Source: Hymenobacter aerilatus (lineage in GTDB: Bacteria; Bacteroidota; Bacteroidia; Cytophagales; Hymenobacteraceae). From it: a stretch of DNA of 64,000 nucleotides. Under the pieces are notes generated by a model, which was not told the DNA's origin, made no database searches, and was given only the letters and a program-made list of their open reading frames with translations. Both the position numbers and the translations under genes were made by a program. The stretch spans positions 848,501-912,500 of the forward strand of contig NZ_CP095053.1 of assembly GCF_022921095.1 (NCBI RefSeq), given 5' to 3'. Shown in pieces: positions 43,379-52,560 of this stretch. Within the stretch, counting starts at the first letter, position 1. Every line of letters begins with the position of its first letter.

Positions 43379-44418
43379 GCGGGTGAGGCGCTGGTAGCCG
43401 GCACTTGATTGGCACGATACAGTTCCAGCAGCATAATCAGCAGCAGCGACAGCACAAACGTGACCACCACCGATGCGGCCACGACGAGGCCACGCTTCGG
43501 AGAGACTTTTTCGCCAGTAGGGTAGGCTGGCTGTATCACATACAAAGAGGAGCTACGACCTTTGAGCGCTAACTTGGCGGCATCATAATCTTCTTGCAGC
43601 TTGTCGAGCCGCTTCTGCACATTGTCGAGGCGGGCATACATACTGCCTAGCGTATCGCTGCCTTCCACATAGCCTTCTAGGCTTAGGGTGTTACCGCCGT
43701 CAATCTTGGTGAGGCCGCGTAGTGCCCGGCGCAGGCCCGCAATCTTCGCTGCCGAAGCACCGCTGCCTTCTGCTTGTCGCAACTCATTTTCAGTGCGGAT
43801 AATTTCCCGTATCAGGTAGCGTGTCTGTTCCTGCGTGAAGATACCGTAGTGGTAGCGAGCCGCTATCAGACGGTTGCGTAGCTTTATCTGCGTCTTTTTA
43901 AGCGTTGGATATAGCTTGTATTGTTCTAACGCTTCGTAGTGCGTGTGCAGGGTAAGGCGCTGATTGGACGTGTCGATGGCCGCCACCAGCGCATTTGCCA
44001 CTGCGGCTGCTACCTGTCTGTCTGCATCTTTAAAGGAAGCTTCAATAACGTCGCGCTCGTTGTGCACGAGTGCCATGTGCTGCTTAAAGTGTTCGATGGC
44101 CGCCTCAGTGGCCGCTGGGTCGCCTGGCTGGCCTGTGCCATAGTGCTCCTGTAGGCGAAAGCGCAGTACTAAAGCTTGTGCCACTGGCTGCGACTGGCCA
44201 ATGGTCAGGATGCGGTCTAAGTCTTCGCCACGCGTACTGGGTTGGCCATTCTCCGGGTTGGCCGGGTAAAATAGCGCTGTCGACTTGTAAATGTTTGGTA
44301 GTAAGAAGGTAGCCAGTAGGCTAACAACAAAAGCCAGTGCTACCGCAGCACCTAGCAACGTTTTCCAGCGGTTAATAATAGGCCACACATCGGGCAGTGA
44401 GTATGAGCGAACAGCCAT
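43375..44418 (-). CDS. Wzz-type polysaccharide chain-length protein
   Basis: A 347-aa protein from ATG 44418 with a transmembrane segment near the N-terminus (LLGAAVALAFVVSLLATFLL), a long coiled-coil periplasmic part (ALEQYKLYPTLKKTQIKLRN, LDNVQKRLDKLQEDYDAAKL) and a second membrane segment near the C-terminus. The motif PAYPTGEKVSPKRG precedes TM2, as in Wzz proteins. No C-terminal tyrosine kinase domain is present, so it is the Wzz form, not Wzc. Confidence 0.88.
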   Translation of the reverse strand: MAVRSYSLPDVWPIINRWKTLLGAAVALAFVVSLLATFLLPNIYKSTALFYPANPENGQPSTRGEDLDRILTIGQSQPVAQALVLRFRLQEHYGTGQPGDPAATEAAIEHFKQHMALVHNERDVIEASFKDADRQVAAAVANALVAAIDTSNQRLTLHTHYEALEQYKLYPTLKKTQIKLRNRLIAARYHYGIFTQEQTRYLIREIIRTENELRQAEGSGASAAKIAGLRRALRGLTKIDGGNTLSLEGYVEGSDTLGSMYARLDNVQKRLDKLQEDYDAAKLALKGRSSSLYVIQPAYPTGEKVSPKRGLVVAASVVVTFVLSLLLIMLLELYRANQVPATSASPA

Positions 44419-44725
44419 AGAGGGGTTTGGGCAGACAATAAGACAGGCCAGCTGGCACGGCACGCCGACAGCAGGGTAAATATACTGGTAAACTTGGTGC
44501 TGCCTAGTGCCCTCATGGTAAGTGGCCGCCCCGGTACTAGCGCCACGTAAACGTCTATAAGGCGTCTTTCCTACTTAATTACTATTGCTTTTTGAAGCGG
44601 TAGGCAAGACTACGAATAACGGTGGGTAGGCAGGTAAAACAGGTTATTGTAGTAGCTTAGCAGCCGTTTTTCAGCCTCTGTTCTTCACACCTATCAAACG
44701 TTTTCTCGGAAATATCAGCTTTGTC
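44419..44725. other. Divergent intergenic region of the polysaccharide cluster
   Basis: About 307 bp between the divergent chain-length gene and flippase gene. It is AT-richer than the flanks; no clear hairpin or promoter consensus was seen. The last part is readable in the flippase frame, so the flippase may start up to 48 nt earlier at a CTG (44678). Confidence 0.5.
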
Positions 44726-46120
44726 TTGCTGTTGAACCTACTGGTAAAGCCAGGGTGGCTAGTGGTCGAAAACCTTGTGCAAAACCAGGTGGGGCACGCT
44801 GAGTACGGGCTGTTTGCAGCCCTGCTCAATCTGGCCCTGATTACGTCGGTACTGGCCGATCTGGGGCTGGCACAACACACGACCAAGCGCATTGCTTCGG
44901 CACCCGAGTACCTGGCCGAGTATTTTCCTACCGTGCTGCCACTCAAAGTAGCGCTATCCGGTTTGTTTTTGGGAGGTACCCTGCTTGTCGGCTGGCTGTT
45001 GGGCTATCGGGGCCATACGCTTGTATTGCTTGGATTAGCCACCGGTATTGTGCTGCTGACGCAGTTTACTGCCTTCCTGCGAGGAGCACTGCAAGGGTAC
45101 CAGCGCTTTAATATAGATGCAGTGCTGTCGGTACTGGACAAGGCCACGGCTATACTATTGCTGCTTGGTGGGCTAAGTCTTGGTGTCGCACTGACGTTGG
45201 ATGGTTACGTGATAGTGCGGGCCGGTGCTACCCTGCTTACGTTTGTAACACTCTACGCGCTACTCACCCGACTCTACGGGCGCGTGCCATACCGACCGCG
45301 CTGGTCGCAAGCCCGCACAGTGCTGCGGGAGAGCCTGCCGCTGGCTGCTATTGCGCTGGTATATGGCCTCAACGAGCGGGTAGACGGGCTGATGCTGGAA
45401 CGGCTGGTCTCGGCGAGGGAGGCGGGCTACTATGCCGGCGCCTACCGGTGGGTAGACGCTGTGATGATGTACCTGTGGACGGTGCTGCCGCTGTTCTTTG
45501 CCAAGTTTGCCCACGCCACTGCCCGCCGCGACGAGCAACAAACGCTACTCTGGTTTGGGCAGCGCATCGTAACGGTGCCGCTGCTGCTGGTGTGCGCGTT
45601 TGTGCTGTTTCGGGGCGAGGTGCTATTCTGGCAGTTCACGCGCAGCACGCCCGCCGAGCTGGTGCGCATGACGTGGTGCCTGAAGCTACTGTTTCTGAAT
45701 GTGCTGGTGCACGCGTTCTTTGCCATCTACAGCACCCTGCTTACGAGCACCGGGCAGGAGCAACCTGTGAGCTGGCTGGTGGCGGGAAGCACGCTACTCA
45801 ATATCAGCCTGAACCTGTTGCTGCTACCCCGCTACGGCGCTCTGGCCGCCGCCGCAGATACGCTGCTGTGTGCGCTGTTTGTATCGGGCGGGTATTTGTG
45901 GCTGGTGACGCGCCGGACCGGGGTAGCCGTGCCCTGGGCTACGCTGGCACGGCTGCTGCTTGCTTTCGGGCTGCTGTGCGCCGCATGGTGGGGCCTGCGT
46001 TGGTGGCTGAATACCTGGTGGCTGGAAGCAGGGCTGGCAAGCGGCTTGTTCGTGGGCATCCTGTTTCTGACCGGCAACGTGCGCGTAGCCGAGCTGCGAC
46101 AGTTGTTGCAACGTAAATAA
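44726..46120 (+). CDS. Polysaccharide flippase (Wzx/MOP family)
   Basis: A 464-aa integral membrane protein with about 12-14 segments. The N-terminal NLLVKPGWLVVENLVQNQVGHAEYG and YFPTVLPLKV fit lipid-linked oligosaccharide flippases. TTG 44726 is the first conventional start, but the same frame upstream reads FFTPIKRFLGNISFV, which looks like a natural beginning; a CTG at 44678 could be the true start. It would export glycan repeat units of the cluster. Confidence 0.88.
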   Translation: MLLNLLVKPGWLVVENLVQNQVGHAEYGLFAALLNLALITSVLADLGLAQHTTKRIASAPEYLAEYFPTVLPLKVALSGLFLGGTLLVGWLLGYRGHTLVLLGLATGIVLLTQFTAFLRGALQGYQRFNIDAVLSVLDKATAILLLLGGLSLGVALTLDGYVIVRAGATLLTFVTLYALLTRLYGRVPYRPRWSQARTVLRESLPLAAIALVYGLNERVDGLMLERLVSAREAGYYAGAYRWVDAVMMYLWTVLPLFFAKFAHATARRDEQQTLLWFGQRIVTVPLLLVCAFVLFRGEVLFWQFTRSTPAELVRMTWCLKLLFLNVLVHAFFAIYSTLLTSTGQEQPVSWLVAGSTLLNISLNLLLLPRYGALAAAADTLLCALFVSGGYLWLVTRRTGVAVPWATLARLLLAFGLLCAAWWGLRWWLNTWWLEAGLASGLFVGILFLTGNVRVAELRQLLQRK

Positions 46121-46206
46121 ATTGCGTTGTGCGGTGCGAGTTAATAGGTTGCCGTATACATATCTCTCACCACTCTCACCCTGTAACTGACAACTCAATT
46201 ACCGTC

Positions 46207-47349
46207 TTGAATATTGCTGTAAACGTACGCTTTCTGCTGCCCGGCGACAAGCTGGAAGGCATTGGCCGCTTCACCTACGAAGTGCTGAAGCGGATGGTAG
46301 CAGCGCGTCCCGAGCATACTTTCCATTTTCTGTTCGACCGGCCCTACGACGAGCGGTATTTGTTTGCCGAGAATGTGGTGCCGCACGTGCTGCTGCCACC
46401 GGCCCGGCATCCCTTGCTGTTTGTGGCCTGGTTTGAGGGCGCTGTGGCACTGTGGCTGAAGCTAAACCGGCCCGACGCTTTCCTGAGCCCCGATGGCTTC
46501 ACAACCTTAAATACACGTGTTCCGCGCCTTACAGTGATGCACGATCTAGCCTTTGAGCACTTCCCGCAAGACGTAACCGGGTCGGTACGGCGCTACTACC
46601 AGTTTTTTTCGCCGCGCTTTGCCCGGGCGTCGGAGCGGCTGGTGGCGGTGTCAGAGGCTACGCGCCAGGATATCGTGCAGACCTACGGTATTGCACCCAC
46701 CAAAATCAGCGTGGTCTACAATGCCGCCGATGCCTGCTTTCGGCCTCAGCCCCAAGCTACGCAGCAAGACACCCGCGACAGGTTCAGCGCGGGCAAACCG
46801 TATTTCCTGTTTGTGGGTGCGTTGCAGCCGCGCAAAAACCTGGTGAACTTGCTGCGCGCCTTCGATCAGTTCAAAACCGCCACCGGCTCTCCGGTAAAGC
46901 TGCTTGTGGTGGGACGCACCGCCTGGAAAGCTGGCCCCATCTTCGAGGTGTACCAGCAACTGCACCACCGCCACGATGTGCACCTCACCGGCCGCGTGAC
47001 GGATACCGAGCTGGTGCAGCTGTATGCTGCCGCACTGGCTACTACCTATGTACCTTATTTTGAAGGCTTCGGCATTCCTATTGTGGAGGCGCAGGCCTGC
47101 GGCTGCCCGGTTATTACGTCCAACGTCAGCTCCCTACCCGAGGTAGCTGGGGCCGCTGCCCACCTCGCCGATCCATTTTCTGTGGATAGCCTGGCCACGG
47201 CCCTGACAGACGTAGCCGGCAACGCCAATCTGCGCGCTACACTGGTGGCGCAGGGACTGCAAAATGTCCGTCGCTTCTCCTGGGACGCCAGCGCCGCCGC
47301 GCTGTGGACCGCACTCAGCGACATGCTGAATGAATTTTCCGCAGATTAA
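46207..47349 (+). CDS. Family 4-type glycosyltransferase (GT-B fold)
   Basis: About 380 aa from TTG 46207, giving MNIAVNVRFLLPGDKLEGIG, the usual N-terminus; the frame to 46129 includes untranslated sequence. LTVMHDLAFEHFPQDV, YFLFVGALQPRKNLVNLLRAF and PYFEGFGIPIVEAQACGCPV (E-x7-E donor site) are all GT4 marks. It transfers a sugar from a nucleotide donor to a glycan lipid. Confidence 0.9.
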   Translation: MNIAVNVRFLLPGDKLEGIGRFTYEVLKRMVAARPEHTFHFLFDRPYDERYLFAENVVPHVLLPPARHPLLFVAWFEGAVALWLKLNRPDAFLSPDGFTTLNTRVPRLTVMHDLAFEHFPQDVTGSVRRYYQFFSPRFARASERLVAVSEATRQDIVQTYGIAPTKISVVYNAADACFRPQPQATQQDTRDRFSAGKPYFLFVGALQPRKNLVNLLRAFDQFKTATGSPVKLLVVGRTAWKAGPIFEVYQQLHHRHDVHLTGRVTDTELVQLYAAALATTYVPYFEGFGIPIVEAQACGCPVITSNVSSLPEVAGAAAHLADPFSVDSLATALTDVAGNANLRATLVAQGLQNVRRFSWDASAAALWTALSDMLNEFSAD

Positions 47350-47361
47350 CGACTCCAGCCT

Positions 47362-48003
47362 ATGCGTATCTTCCGAATACCCGCCTTAGTGCGCCGCCTG
47401 GTACCCCAGGGGCAATGGCGTATGCCGGTAGGGGCCGGAGAGAAAACGCTCTACCTCACCTTCGACGACGGCCCCATTCCCGACGAAACGCCCTTTGTGC
47501 TGGAGCAGCTGGCTGGGGTAGGAGCACGCGGCACGTTCTTCTGTGTGGGCGACAACGTAGCGCGCCACCCCGAAGTGGCCCAGCAAGTGCTGGCCGCTGG
47601 CCACCGGCTTGGTAACCACACCCACCATCACCTCAATAGTTGGAAAACGCCCCCGGCCGACTACCTTGCCGACATAGCCCGCTGCCAGCAAACGCTGGAT
47701 GCGCTAGAACCCACGGCCGCAGAGACCCGCCCTCTGTTGCGGCCGCCTTACGGGCGTATCACTCATCCCTTGGCTCGCACCCTGGCCGTCACGCATCAGC
47801 TCATTATGTGGGACGTGCTGACCTACGATTTCGACGCTACTTTTGCCCCCGAGCAGTGCCTGCGCGCTGCCGTACGCTATTCCCGGCCAGGCGCCATCGT
47901 GGTGTTTCACGACAGCTTAAAAGCTAGTCGTAACCTGCGCTTTGTGCTGCCACGTTATCTACAGCATTTTGCTGAGCAGGGGTATCAGTTTCGTAGTCTG
48001 TGA
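47362..48003 (+). CDS. Polysaccharide deacetylase (NodB-like)
   Basis: A 213-aa CE4 enzyme without clear signal peptide. The metal-binding motifs are LYLTFDDGPIPDET and LGNHTHHHLNSW; RPPYGRI and IVVFHDSLK complete the NodB pattern. It deacetylates N-acetylated sugars of a surface polymer. It follows the glycosyltransferase after 12 nt. Confidence 0.92.
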   Translation: MRIFRIPALVRRLVPQGQWRMPVGAGEKTLYLTFDDGPIPDETPFVLEQLAGVGARGTFFCVGDNVARHPEVAQQVLAAGHRLGNHTHHHLNSWKTPPADYLADIARCQQTLDALEPTAAETRPLLRPPYGRITHPLARTLAVTHQLIMWDVLTYDFDATFAPEQCLRAAVRYSRPGAIVVFHDSLKASRNLRFVLPRYLQHFAEQGYQFRSL

Positions 48004-48122
48004 AAGCCCCGGACTGCTTACGCTGCTGCGTGGTCTATGCGCTGATCGGCTATCCATTACACCTCATAGCCGTTAGGCAGCTAAGAAGGCGTTAGCGTTA
48101 AATCGGTGGGCCGTTGAAAGAG

Positions 48123-48207
48123 TGTAGAGACGCATACTTGCGTCTCGTCGTTGAGTGGGATATGGTCTTATGATGCATGCGACGAAACGCAAGTATGCGT
48201 CTCTACA
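48123..48207. repeat. GAGACGCA palindromic element
   Basis: An 85-bp inverted repeat with 28-bp arms; the left arm begins TGTAGAGACGCATACTTGCG and the right one is its near complement. Different in sequence from the TGTCATCCTGAG family. It lies 39 nt before the GT2 start and covers most of the 242-bp gap. Confidence 0.88.
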
Positions 48208-48245
48208 TGCTTATAGTTAACTCAAACAGCTTTTTTGGTTATCAT

Positions 48246-49349
48246 ATGATATGGCTGACGGTCTACTTCGCTTGCTGGTTTGTGCTTCTGGGACTGTCGG
48301 TGCTGTCGTTGGCGTGGCGGCGCGGGAGCCCGCCCCAACCCCTGCCCGACGCGCTGCCCCGCGTGAGCATTCTCATTGCCGCCCGCAACGAGGAAGCGGC
48401 GCTGGGCCGATGCCTGCACGCCATCCGACAGCTGCGCTACCCCGTGCACTTGGTAGAGGTGCTGGTGGGCGATGATGGCAGCACCGACCGCACCCGCGCC
48501 GTGGCTGAGGCTGCCATGCAGGGCTACGCAGGCAGCTTTCGGTGTCTCGCCATTACTGAGGCACTGGGGCAGGCCCGTGGCAAAGCCAATGTGCTGGCCC
48601 ACCTCACCCGCGCCGCCACCACCGACTATTTCTTCATCACCGACGCCGACATTGCCGTGCCGCCCACCTGGCTCACGGGACTGCTGGCGCACGCCGCGCT
48701 GGGGGTAGGCACCATCACGGGCCTCACGCTGGTGCAGGGGCCGCGCCTGTTCCACCAGCTACAGGGCCTGGACTGGCTTACTTCCCTAGGCCTGGTGCAG
48801 GTGGTATCCGATTGGGGCGTGGCCGTCACGGCTATGGGCAACAACATGCTGGTGACCCGTGCCGCCTACCAGGCCACCGGCGGCTACGAAACGCTACCCT
48901 TTTCCGTCACCGAAGACTATGCCCTGTTTAAGGCCACTGTGCAACAGGGCTTTGGGCATCGTATCCTGTTTCGGCCCGAGGTGCTGGCCGAGTCGCTGCC
49001 GCAGCCCACGCTGCCAGCGCTGCTGCACCAACGGCGGCGGTGGTTGCGTGGGGTAGAGCAACTGCCGTGGTGGTTACAAGCCAACCTGCTACTGTACAGC
49101 GGTTTCTATCCGGCACTGGCAATTCTTTGCTGGCTAGCCGGACCAGCTTCCGCTCTTAGCGTGTGGGCAGCCAAGTTGCTGATGCAGGCGGCCCTGACGC
49201 TAGTGTGCTACCGCCGCGCCGGGCGCCAAGCGCCCCTGTTGCTACTGCCAGCATTCGAATTGTACACGCTGCTGCTGGCGGTTGGCCTGCTGGGCTTTCG
49301 ACTGCTGCCGTTGCCGTTTGTGTGGAAGGGTAGGCGCTACACTCGCTAA
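48246..49349 (+). CDS. Family 2 glycosyltransferase
   Basis: About 367 aa from ATG 48246, because the upstream codons fall within the palindromic repeat. After an N-terminal membrane segment: VSILIAARNEEAALGRCL, VGDDGSTDRTR, ITDADIAVP (DxD), TEDYALF and QRRRWLRG (QxxRW), the processive GT2 pattern of cellulose- or hyaluronan-type synthases; the C-terminus holds three membrane segments. Ends the polysaccharide gene group. Confidence 0.9.
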   Translation: MIWLTVYFACWFVLLGLSVLSLAWRRGSPPQPLPDALPRVSILIAARNEEAALGRCLHAIRQLRYPVHLVEVLVGDDGSTDRTRAVAEAAMQGYAGSFRCLAITEALGQARGKANVLAHLTRAATTDYFFITDADIAVPPTWLTGLLAHAALGVGTITGLTLVQGPRLFHQLQGLDWLTSLGLVQVVSDWGVAVTAMGNNMLVTRAAYQATGGYETLPFSVTEDYALFKATVQQGFGHRILFRPEVLAESLPQPTLPALLHQRRRWLRGVEQLPWWLQANLLLYSGFYPALAILCWLAGPASALSVWAAKLLMQAALTLVCYRRAGRQAPLLLLPAFELYTLLLAVGLLGFRLLPLPFVWKGRRYTR

Positions 49350-49483
49350 AGCTTGGCAGAGTTTCAGTCTTTAATACAACAGCGCTATAGCGCTACGCGA
49401 AGATTAACTTTGATTAAACGTAGAAAATAAGTGGAAAACAGATTGTTATAAATACCTTGTTGATAGCTAATTATATCATCACT

Positions 49484-50212
49484 ATGCTGCCTATCTCTCC
49501 TTTCCTGATTCCGCCTGACGATGCTGCCCGCCTCGTTACACTCCGGCGTTATGCTATTCATCGGTTTTTAGATGAGAAGGTATTTAATGAGCTGGTGTCT
49601 TTAGCGGCGCGCATCTTCAGCCTGCCTATTTCCCTCATTGCCCTTGTCGACGAGACTGAGGTAGAATACATAGCGAACTATGGTATGCCCGGCAACGACG
49701 TGCAGTCGCGGCAGGAAGCGCTGTGCGCCACGGCTATTCTGCGCAATAGCGCGGTAGTCTACAAAGACTTGTTGGCTGACAATGAGCCATTCATAACGCC
49801 CCAGGCGGCTCAGGCGGCGCAGCAAAACAACATTCGGTTTTATGCAGCGGCGCCACTCCGGATGCCCGACCGATGCAACATCGGCACTCTGTGCATTATC
49901 GATTATCACCCTCGTACACTTATCGCGGCCGAGCAGCACCTGCTGGAGCATTTGGCCGATGTAGTGAGCCACGCCCTCGTAGTACGTCGGCAGTGCCAGG
50001 ACCGGGGCGCTGCTGGCGAGCTGCATTGGCAAACCATTCGGGCGCACCTCGCAGCTGAAATTCAAGGCTTGACAGCACTAGTGCGCTATATGCTTACGCG
50101 CTACGGCGTGCAAGTACCGCTCTCAAACGAAGTACTGACGCAAATAGAACGGCGGCTACCCGATTTGCACGAGGTGCTGAGGCCAGTGAGTGAGTCGAGG
50201 GTAGGAGGTTAG
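49484..50212 (+). CDS. GAF-domain protein
   Basis: A 242-aa protein from ATG 49484. A GAF domain spans roughly residues 20-170: FNELVSLAARIFSLPISLIALVD, CATAILRNSAVVYKDLLAD and FYAAAPLRMPDRCNIGTLCI fit GAF sensors that accompany histidine kinases. The C-terminal helical tail (ADVVSHALVVRRQ...) has no kinase domain, so it is a single-domain sensor with unknown ligand. A short tract of GGTTAGGA-like repeats follows at its stop. Confidence 0.8.
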   Translation: MLPISPFLIPPDDAARLVTLRRYAIHRFLDEKVFNELVSLAARIFSLPISLIALVDETEVEYIANYGMPGNDVQSRQEALCATAILRNSAVVYKDLLADNEPFITPQAAQAAQQNNIRFYAAAPLRMPDRCNIGTLCIIDYHPRTLIAAEQHLLEHLADVVSHALVVRRQCQDRGAAGELHWQTIRAHLAAEIQGLTALVRYMLTRYGVQVPLSNEVLTQIERRLPDLHEVLRPVSESRVGG

Positions 50213-50239
50213 GAGGTTAGGAGGGTAGGCAGGATGCCC

Positions 50240-50247
50240 TACCTTTG
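50240..50247 (+). promoter_or_regulatory. Bacteroidota -7 element of tatD
   Basis: TACCTTTG matches TAnnTTTG, 43 nt before the GTG start of tatD. No TTG at -33 is seen; the region upstream is the tail of the GAF gene. Confidence 0.5.
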
Positions 50248-50289
50248 TGCTTCGTTGCTTACCATCTCACGCCTTACTTTCCTTTCATC

Positions 50290-51057
50290 GTGCACCTCAC
50301 CGATTCTCACGCCCACGTCTACTCCGAGCAGTTTAAGCCCGACCGCGACGAGATGCTGCACCGGGCCTTCGAGGCCGGCGTCACCACCATCGTCATGCCC
50401 GCCATCGACCATACTACCCTCGATAGTATGCTCGAAACCGAGGCACGATTTCCGCAGCAGTGCTTTGCCATGATGGGCCTGCACCCTACCTCCGTGAATC
50501 AGCATTTCGAGCGTGAACTATACGCCGTGGAGGAGTGGCTGGGAAAACGGCCGTTTGCGGCAGTAGGCGAGTGCGGCCTCGATTTGCACTGGGATAAAAC
50601 CTACTTTGCCCAGCAACAGGAGGCCCTGCGTGTGCAGATTGATCTGGCTAAAAAGCACAACCTGCCCCTGGTCCTGCACACCCGCGACGCCTTCCAGCAA
50701 ACCGCCGACCTCATCGAAGCTGCCCAGGACGGTACGCTGCGCGGCGTGTTTCATTGCTTCTCGGGAAGTAAAGCTGAGGCTGACCGGGCCATCAGTCTGG
50801 GCTTTCTGCTCGGTATTGGCGGCGTGGCGACCTTCAAAAACAGGGGTGCCGATAAAGTCCTGCCTGGCCTCGCCCTGAGCCATCTGCTGCTGGAAACCGA
50901 CTGCCCCTACCTGGCGCCGGTACCGCACCGCGGCAAGCGTAACGAGCCGTCTTATCTGCCGCTTATTGCACACCGGGTAGCCGAGCTGCTGGGAAAAGAC
51001 GTGGCGGAAGTAGCCGAAGCCACCACGCAAAACGCGCAAAAGCTGTTTAATCTGTAG
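50290..51057 (+). CDS. TatD family metal-dependent DNase
   Basis: A 255-aa protein from GTG 50290 (VHLTDSHAHVYSE), because the upstream part of the frame overlaps the promoter element. HxH (SHAHV), GECGLDLHWDKT, PLVLHTRDA, FHCFSGSKAEAD and ETDCPYLAP provide the metal ligands of the amidohydrolase fold. TatD enzymes degrade DNA ends and take part in DNA repair and in removal of D-amino acids from tRNA. Confidence 0.93.
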   Translation: MHLTDSHAHVYSEQFKPDRDEMLHRAFEAGVTTIVMPAIDHTTLDSMLETEARFPQQCFAMMGLHPTSVNQHFERELYAVEEWLGKRPFAAVGECGLDLHWDKTYFAQQQEALRVQIDLAKKHNLPLVLHTRDAFQQTADLIEAAQDGTLRGVFHCFSGSKAEADRAISLGFLLGIGGVATFKNRGADKVLPGLALSHLLLETDCPYLAPVPHRGKRNEPSYLPLIAHRVAELLGKDVAEVAEATTQNAQKLFNL

Positions 51058-51142
51058 CAGTTGGTTACCTTCTTAGGCAGCGTGTTGTTCCAGGCAGAGT
51101 AGGGAAAGTGCCGATTGCCTGCTAGCTTGCGAATTCGGCTGC

Positions 51143-52261
51143 GTGGTTGCGCAGCTGATTACGCGCTATTTCCCGCCGGCATTGGACACAAGCTACTTTA
51201 ATATTGACACGGCCGCACCGGCTACTCCCGAGGTTTCGGTACTATTAATTTACACGGGCGGTACCGTAGGAATGGCCTACGACGCCGATGGGTCGTTGGT
51301 GCCCATGCGGTTTGATAGCATTATGGCAAATATTCCGGAGCTGCGCCAGTTTCGGATGCGCCTGTCGGTATACAGCCTGCCTACGCCCATCGACTCTTCC
51401 AACGTGACCCCCACGGTGTGGGCCGAGCTAGTGCGCATCATTGCGCAGAACTATGAGGCATACGATGGCTTCGTGATTTTGCACGGTACCGATACCATGG
51501 CGTACTCGGCCTCGGCGCTGAGTTTCATGCTGGAAAACCTGACCAAGCCAGTTATCTTCACCGGGGCCCAGCTGCCTATTGGGCGTATTCGCACCGACGC
51601 CCGCAAAAACCTGCTCACGGCGTTGCAACTGGCCTCAGCCCGCCACAAAACCACCGAGGCAGCCCGCATTCCGGAGGTGTGCATTTACTTTCACAACGTA
51701 CTGCTGCGTGGTAACCGGGCCAAGAAGGTAGAGAGCGGCCACTTCGATGCGTTCAAAAGCGAAAACCACCCGCCGCTGGTGCGCGCCGGTATCGACCTGG
51801 AGTTCAATGATGCCGCCATCCGGCCTGGGTCGGTGCTACCTCGCAAGTTTCATCAGCACCTCGATGAGCGGGTCGTGATTCTGAAGCTGTTTCCGGGCAT
51901 CAGCGAGTCGGCCGTGCGAGGCATTTTGGCCATCGACGACCTGCGAGGTTGCGTACTCGAAACCTTTGGTTCGGGTAATGCCCCCACGGCCCCGTGGTTT
52001 ACGCAGGCCCTGCGTGAGGCCCTGGATCGGGGTGTACACATGCTCAACGTCAGCCAGTGCGACGAAGGCCGTGTGCAGCAGGGACGCTACGAAACCAGCG
52101 CCCACCTGCGCGACCTGGGCGTCATCGGCGGCGACGACATCACCACCGAGGCGGCCGTTGCCAAGCTCATGTTTGTACTAGGGCTGAATCAGGATGCTCC
52201 TACCACCCGCCGCTTGCTGGCCCGCGACCTGCGCGGCGAAATTTCCAACTGGGAATCATAG
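51143..52261 (+). CDS. ansA: Type I L-asparaginase
   Basis: A 372-aa protein starting at GTG 51143 (first frame start). LLIYTGGTVGMAYD holds the nucleophile Thr, and HGTDTMAYSASALSFML the second conserved Thr-Asp pair. FTGAQLPIGRIRTDARKNL and FGSGNAPTAPW are family marks of cytoplasmic type I enzymes; no signal peptide is seen. It converts asparagine to aspartate and ammonia. Confidence 0.92.
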   Translation: MVAQLITRYFPPALDTSYFNIDTAAPATPEVSVLLIYTGGTVGMAYDADGSLVPMRFDSIMANIPELRQFRMRLSVYSLPTPIDSSNVTPTVWAELVRIIAQNYEAYDGFVILHGTDTMAYSASALSFMLENLTKPVIFTGAQLPIGRIRTDARKNLLTALQLASARHKTTEAARIPEVCIYFHNVLLRGNRAKKVESGHFDAFKSENHPPLVRAGIDLEFNDAAIRPGSVLPRKFHQHLDERVVILKLFPGISESAVRGILAIDDLRGCVLETFGSGNAPTAPWFTQALREALDRGVHMLNVSQCDEGRVQQGRYETSAHLRDLGVIGGDDITTEAAVAKLMFVLGLNQDAPTTRRLLARDLRGEISNWES

Positions 52262-52266
52262 AAAGG

Positions 52267-52297
52267 TTGCGTTTCTGATAAAACCCCCGTTTCTTTG
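52267..52297 (+). promoter_or_regulatory. Promoter of tRNA-Ser
   Basis: TTG at 52267-52269, 20 nt spacing, and TTTCTTTG at 52290-52297 match the Bacteroidota TTG/TAnnTTTG promoter with one change in the -7 element. It lies 16 nt before the tRNA. Confidence 0.5.
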
Positions 52298-52313
52298 CGC
52301 CACCATTAGCCCT

Positions 52314-52401
52314 AGAGAGGTGTCCGAGTGGTCGAAGGAGCACGCCTGGAAAGTGTGTATAGCCCAAAAGGTTATCGTGGGTTCGAATCCCATCCTCTCT
52401 G
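52314..52401 (+). tRNA. tRNA-Ser (anticodon GGA)
   Basis: An 88-nt class II tRNA. Acceptor arms AGAGAGG and CCTCTCT pair fully, with discriminator G; the anticodon stem CACGC/GTGTG encloses CTGGAAA (anticodon GGA); a long variable arm (TATAGCCCAAAAGGTTATC) is typical of tRNA-Ser; the T-arm is GTGGG-TTCGAAT-CCCAT with a wobble pair. It is intact, although its 3' end is the integration target of the element at 52388-63331. Confidence 0.96.
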
Positions 52402-52402
52402 C
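52388..52402 (+). repeat. attL core (direct repeat, tRNA side)
   Basis: TCCCATCCTCTCTGC lies in the T-arm and acceptor of tRNA-Ser and is repeated exactly at 63317-63331. Tyrosine recombinases often use the 3' end of tRNA genes and restore it on integration. Confidence 0.9.
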
Positions 52403-52404
52403 AT

Positions 52405-52439
52405 AAAAACCCGTTTGCGAGCTGCGAACGGGTTTTTTT
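52405..52439. terminator. Terminator supplied by the element behind tRNA-Ser
   Basis: AACCCGTT/AACGGGTT plus an inner GC pair form a stem with an 11-nt loop, followed by TTTTTTT on the + strand. It lies 4 nt past the tRNA, inside the element, and presumably replaces the native terminator now displaced to beyond attR. Confidence 0.85.
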
Positions 52440-52447
52440 ATTTTTTC

Positions 52448-52470
52448 GGGGTACGTGTAGGGGTACACAC
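52448..52470. repeat. Left arm-type repeats (GGGGTACRYRY)
   Basis: Two copies with a 12-bp period: GGGGTACGTGT (52448-52458) and GGGGTACACAC (52460-52470). The same repeat occurs in the right arm at 63171, 63183 and 63232. This symmetry fits arm-type sites of the integrase or excisionase. Confidence 0.75.
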
Positions 52471-52545
52471 TCTTTTTGTGGAGTGTATGGATCGCAAGTT
52501 GCCAGCGCTTTTTGGCGGCGGTGGGCTATCTTTGTTTTACCCGCC

Positions 52546-52560
52546 GGGTAAGTAGTTGCC
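52546..52560. repeat. Second end repeat, left copy (GGGTAAGTAGTTGCC)
   Basis: A 15-bp sequence, exact match to 63128-63142 next to the integrase start. It occurs once in each arm, in direct orientation, so it is a further candidate recombination or regulatory site. Confidence 0.6.

Noticed and set aside
50198..50230. GGTTAGGA-type tandem repeats at the end of the GAF gene
   Set aside because: Only about three imperfect units; too short to separate from the general GGTAGG preference.
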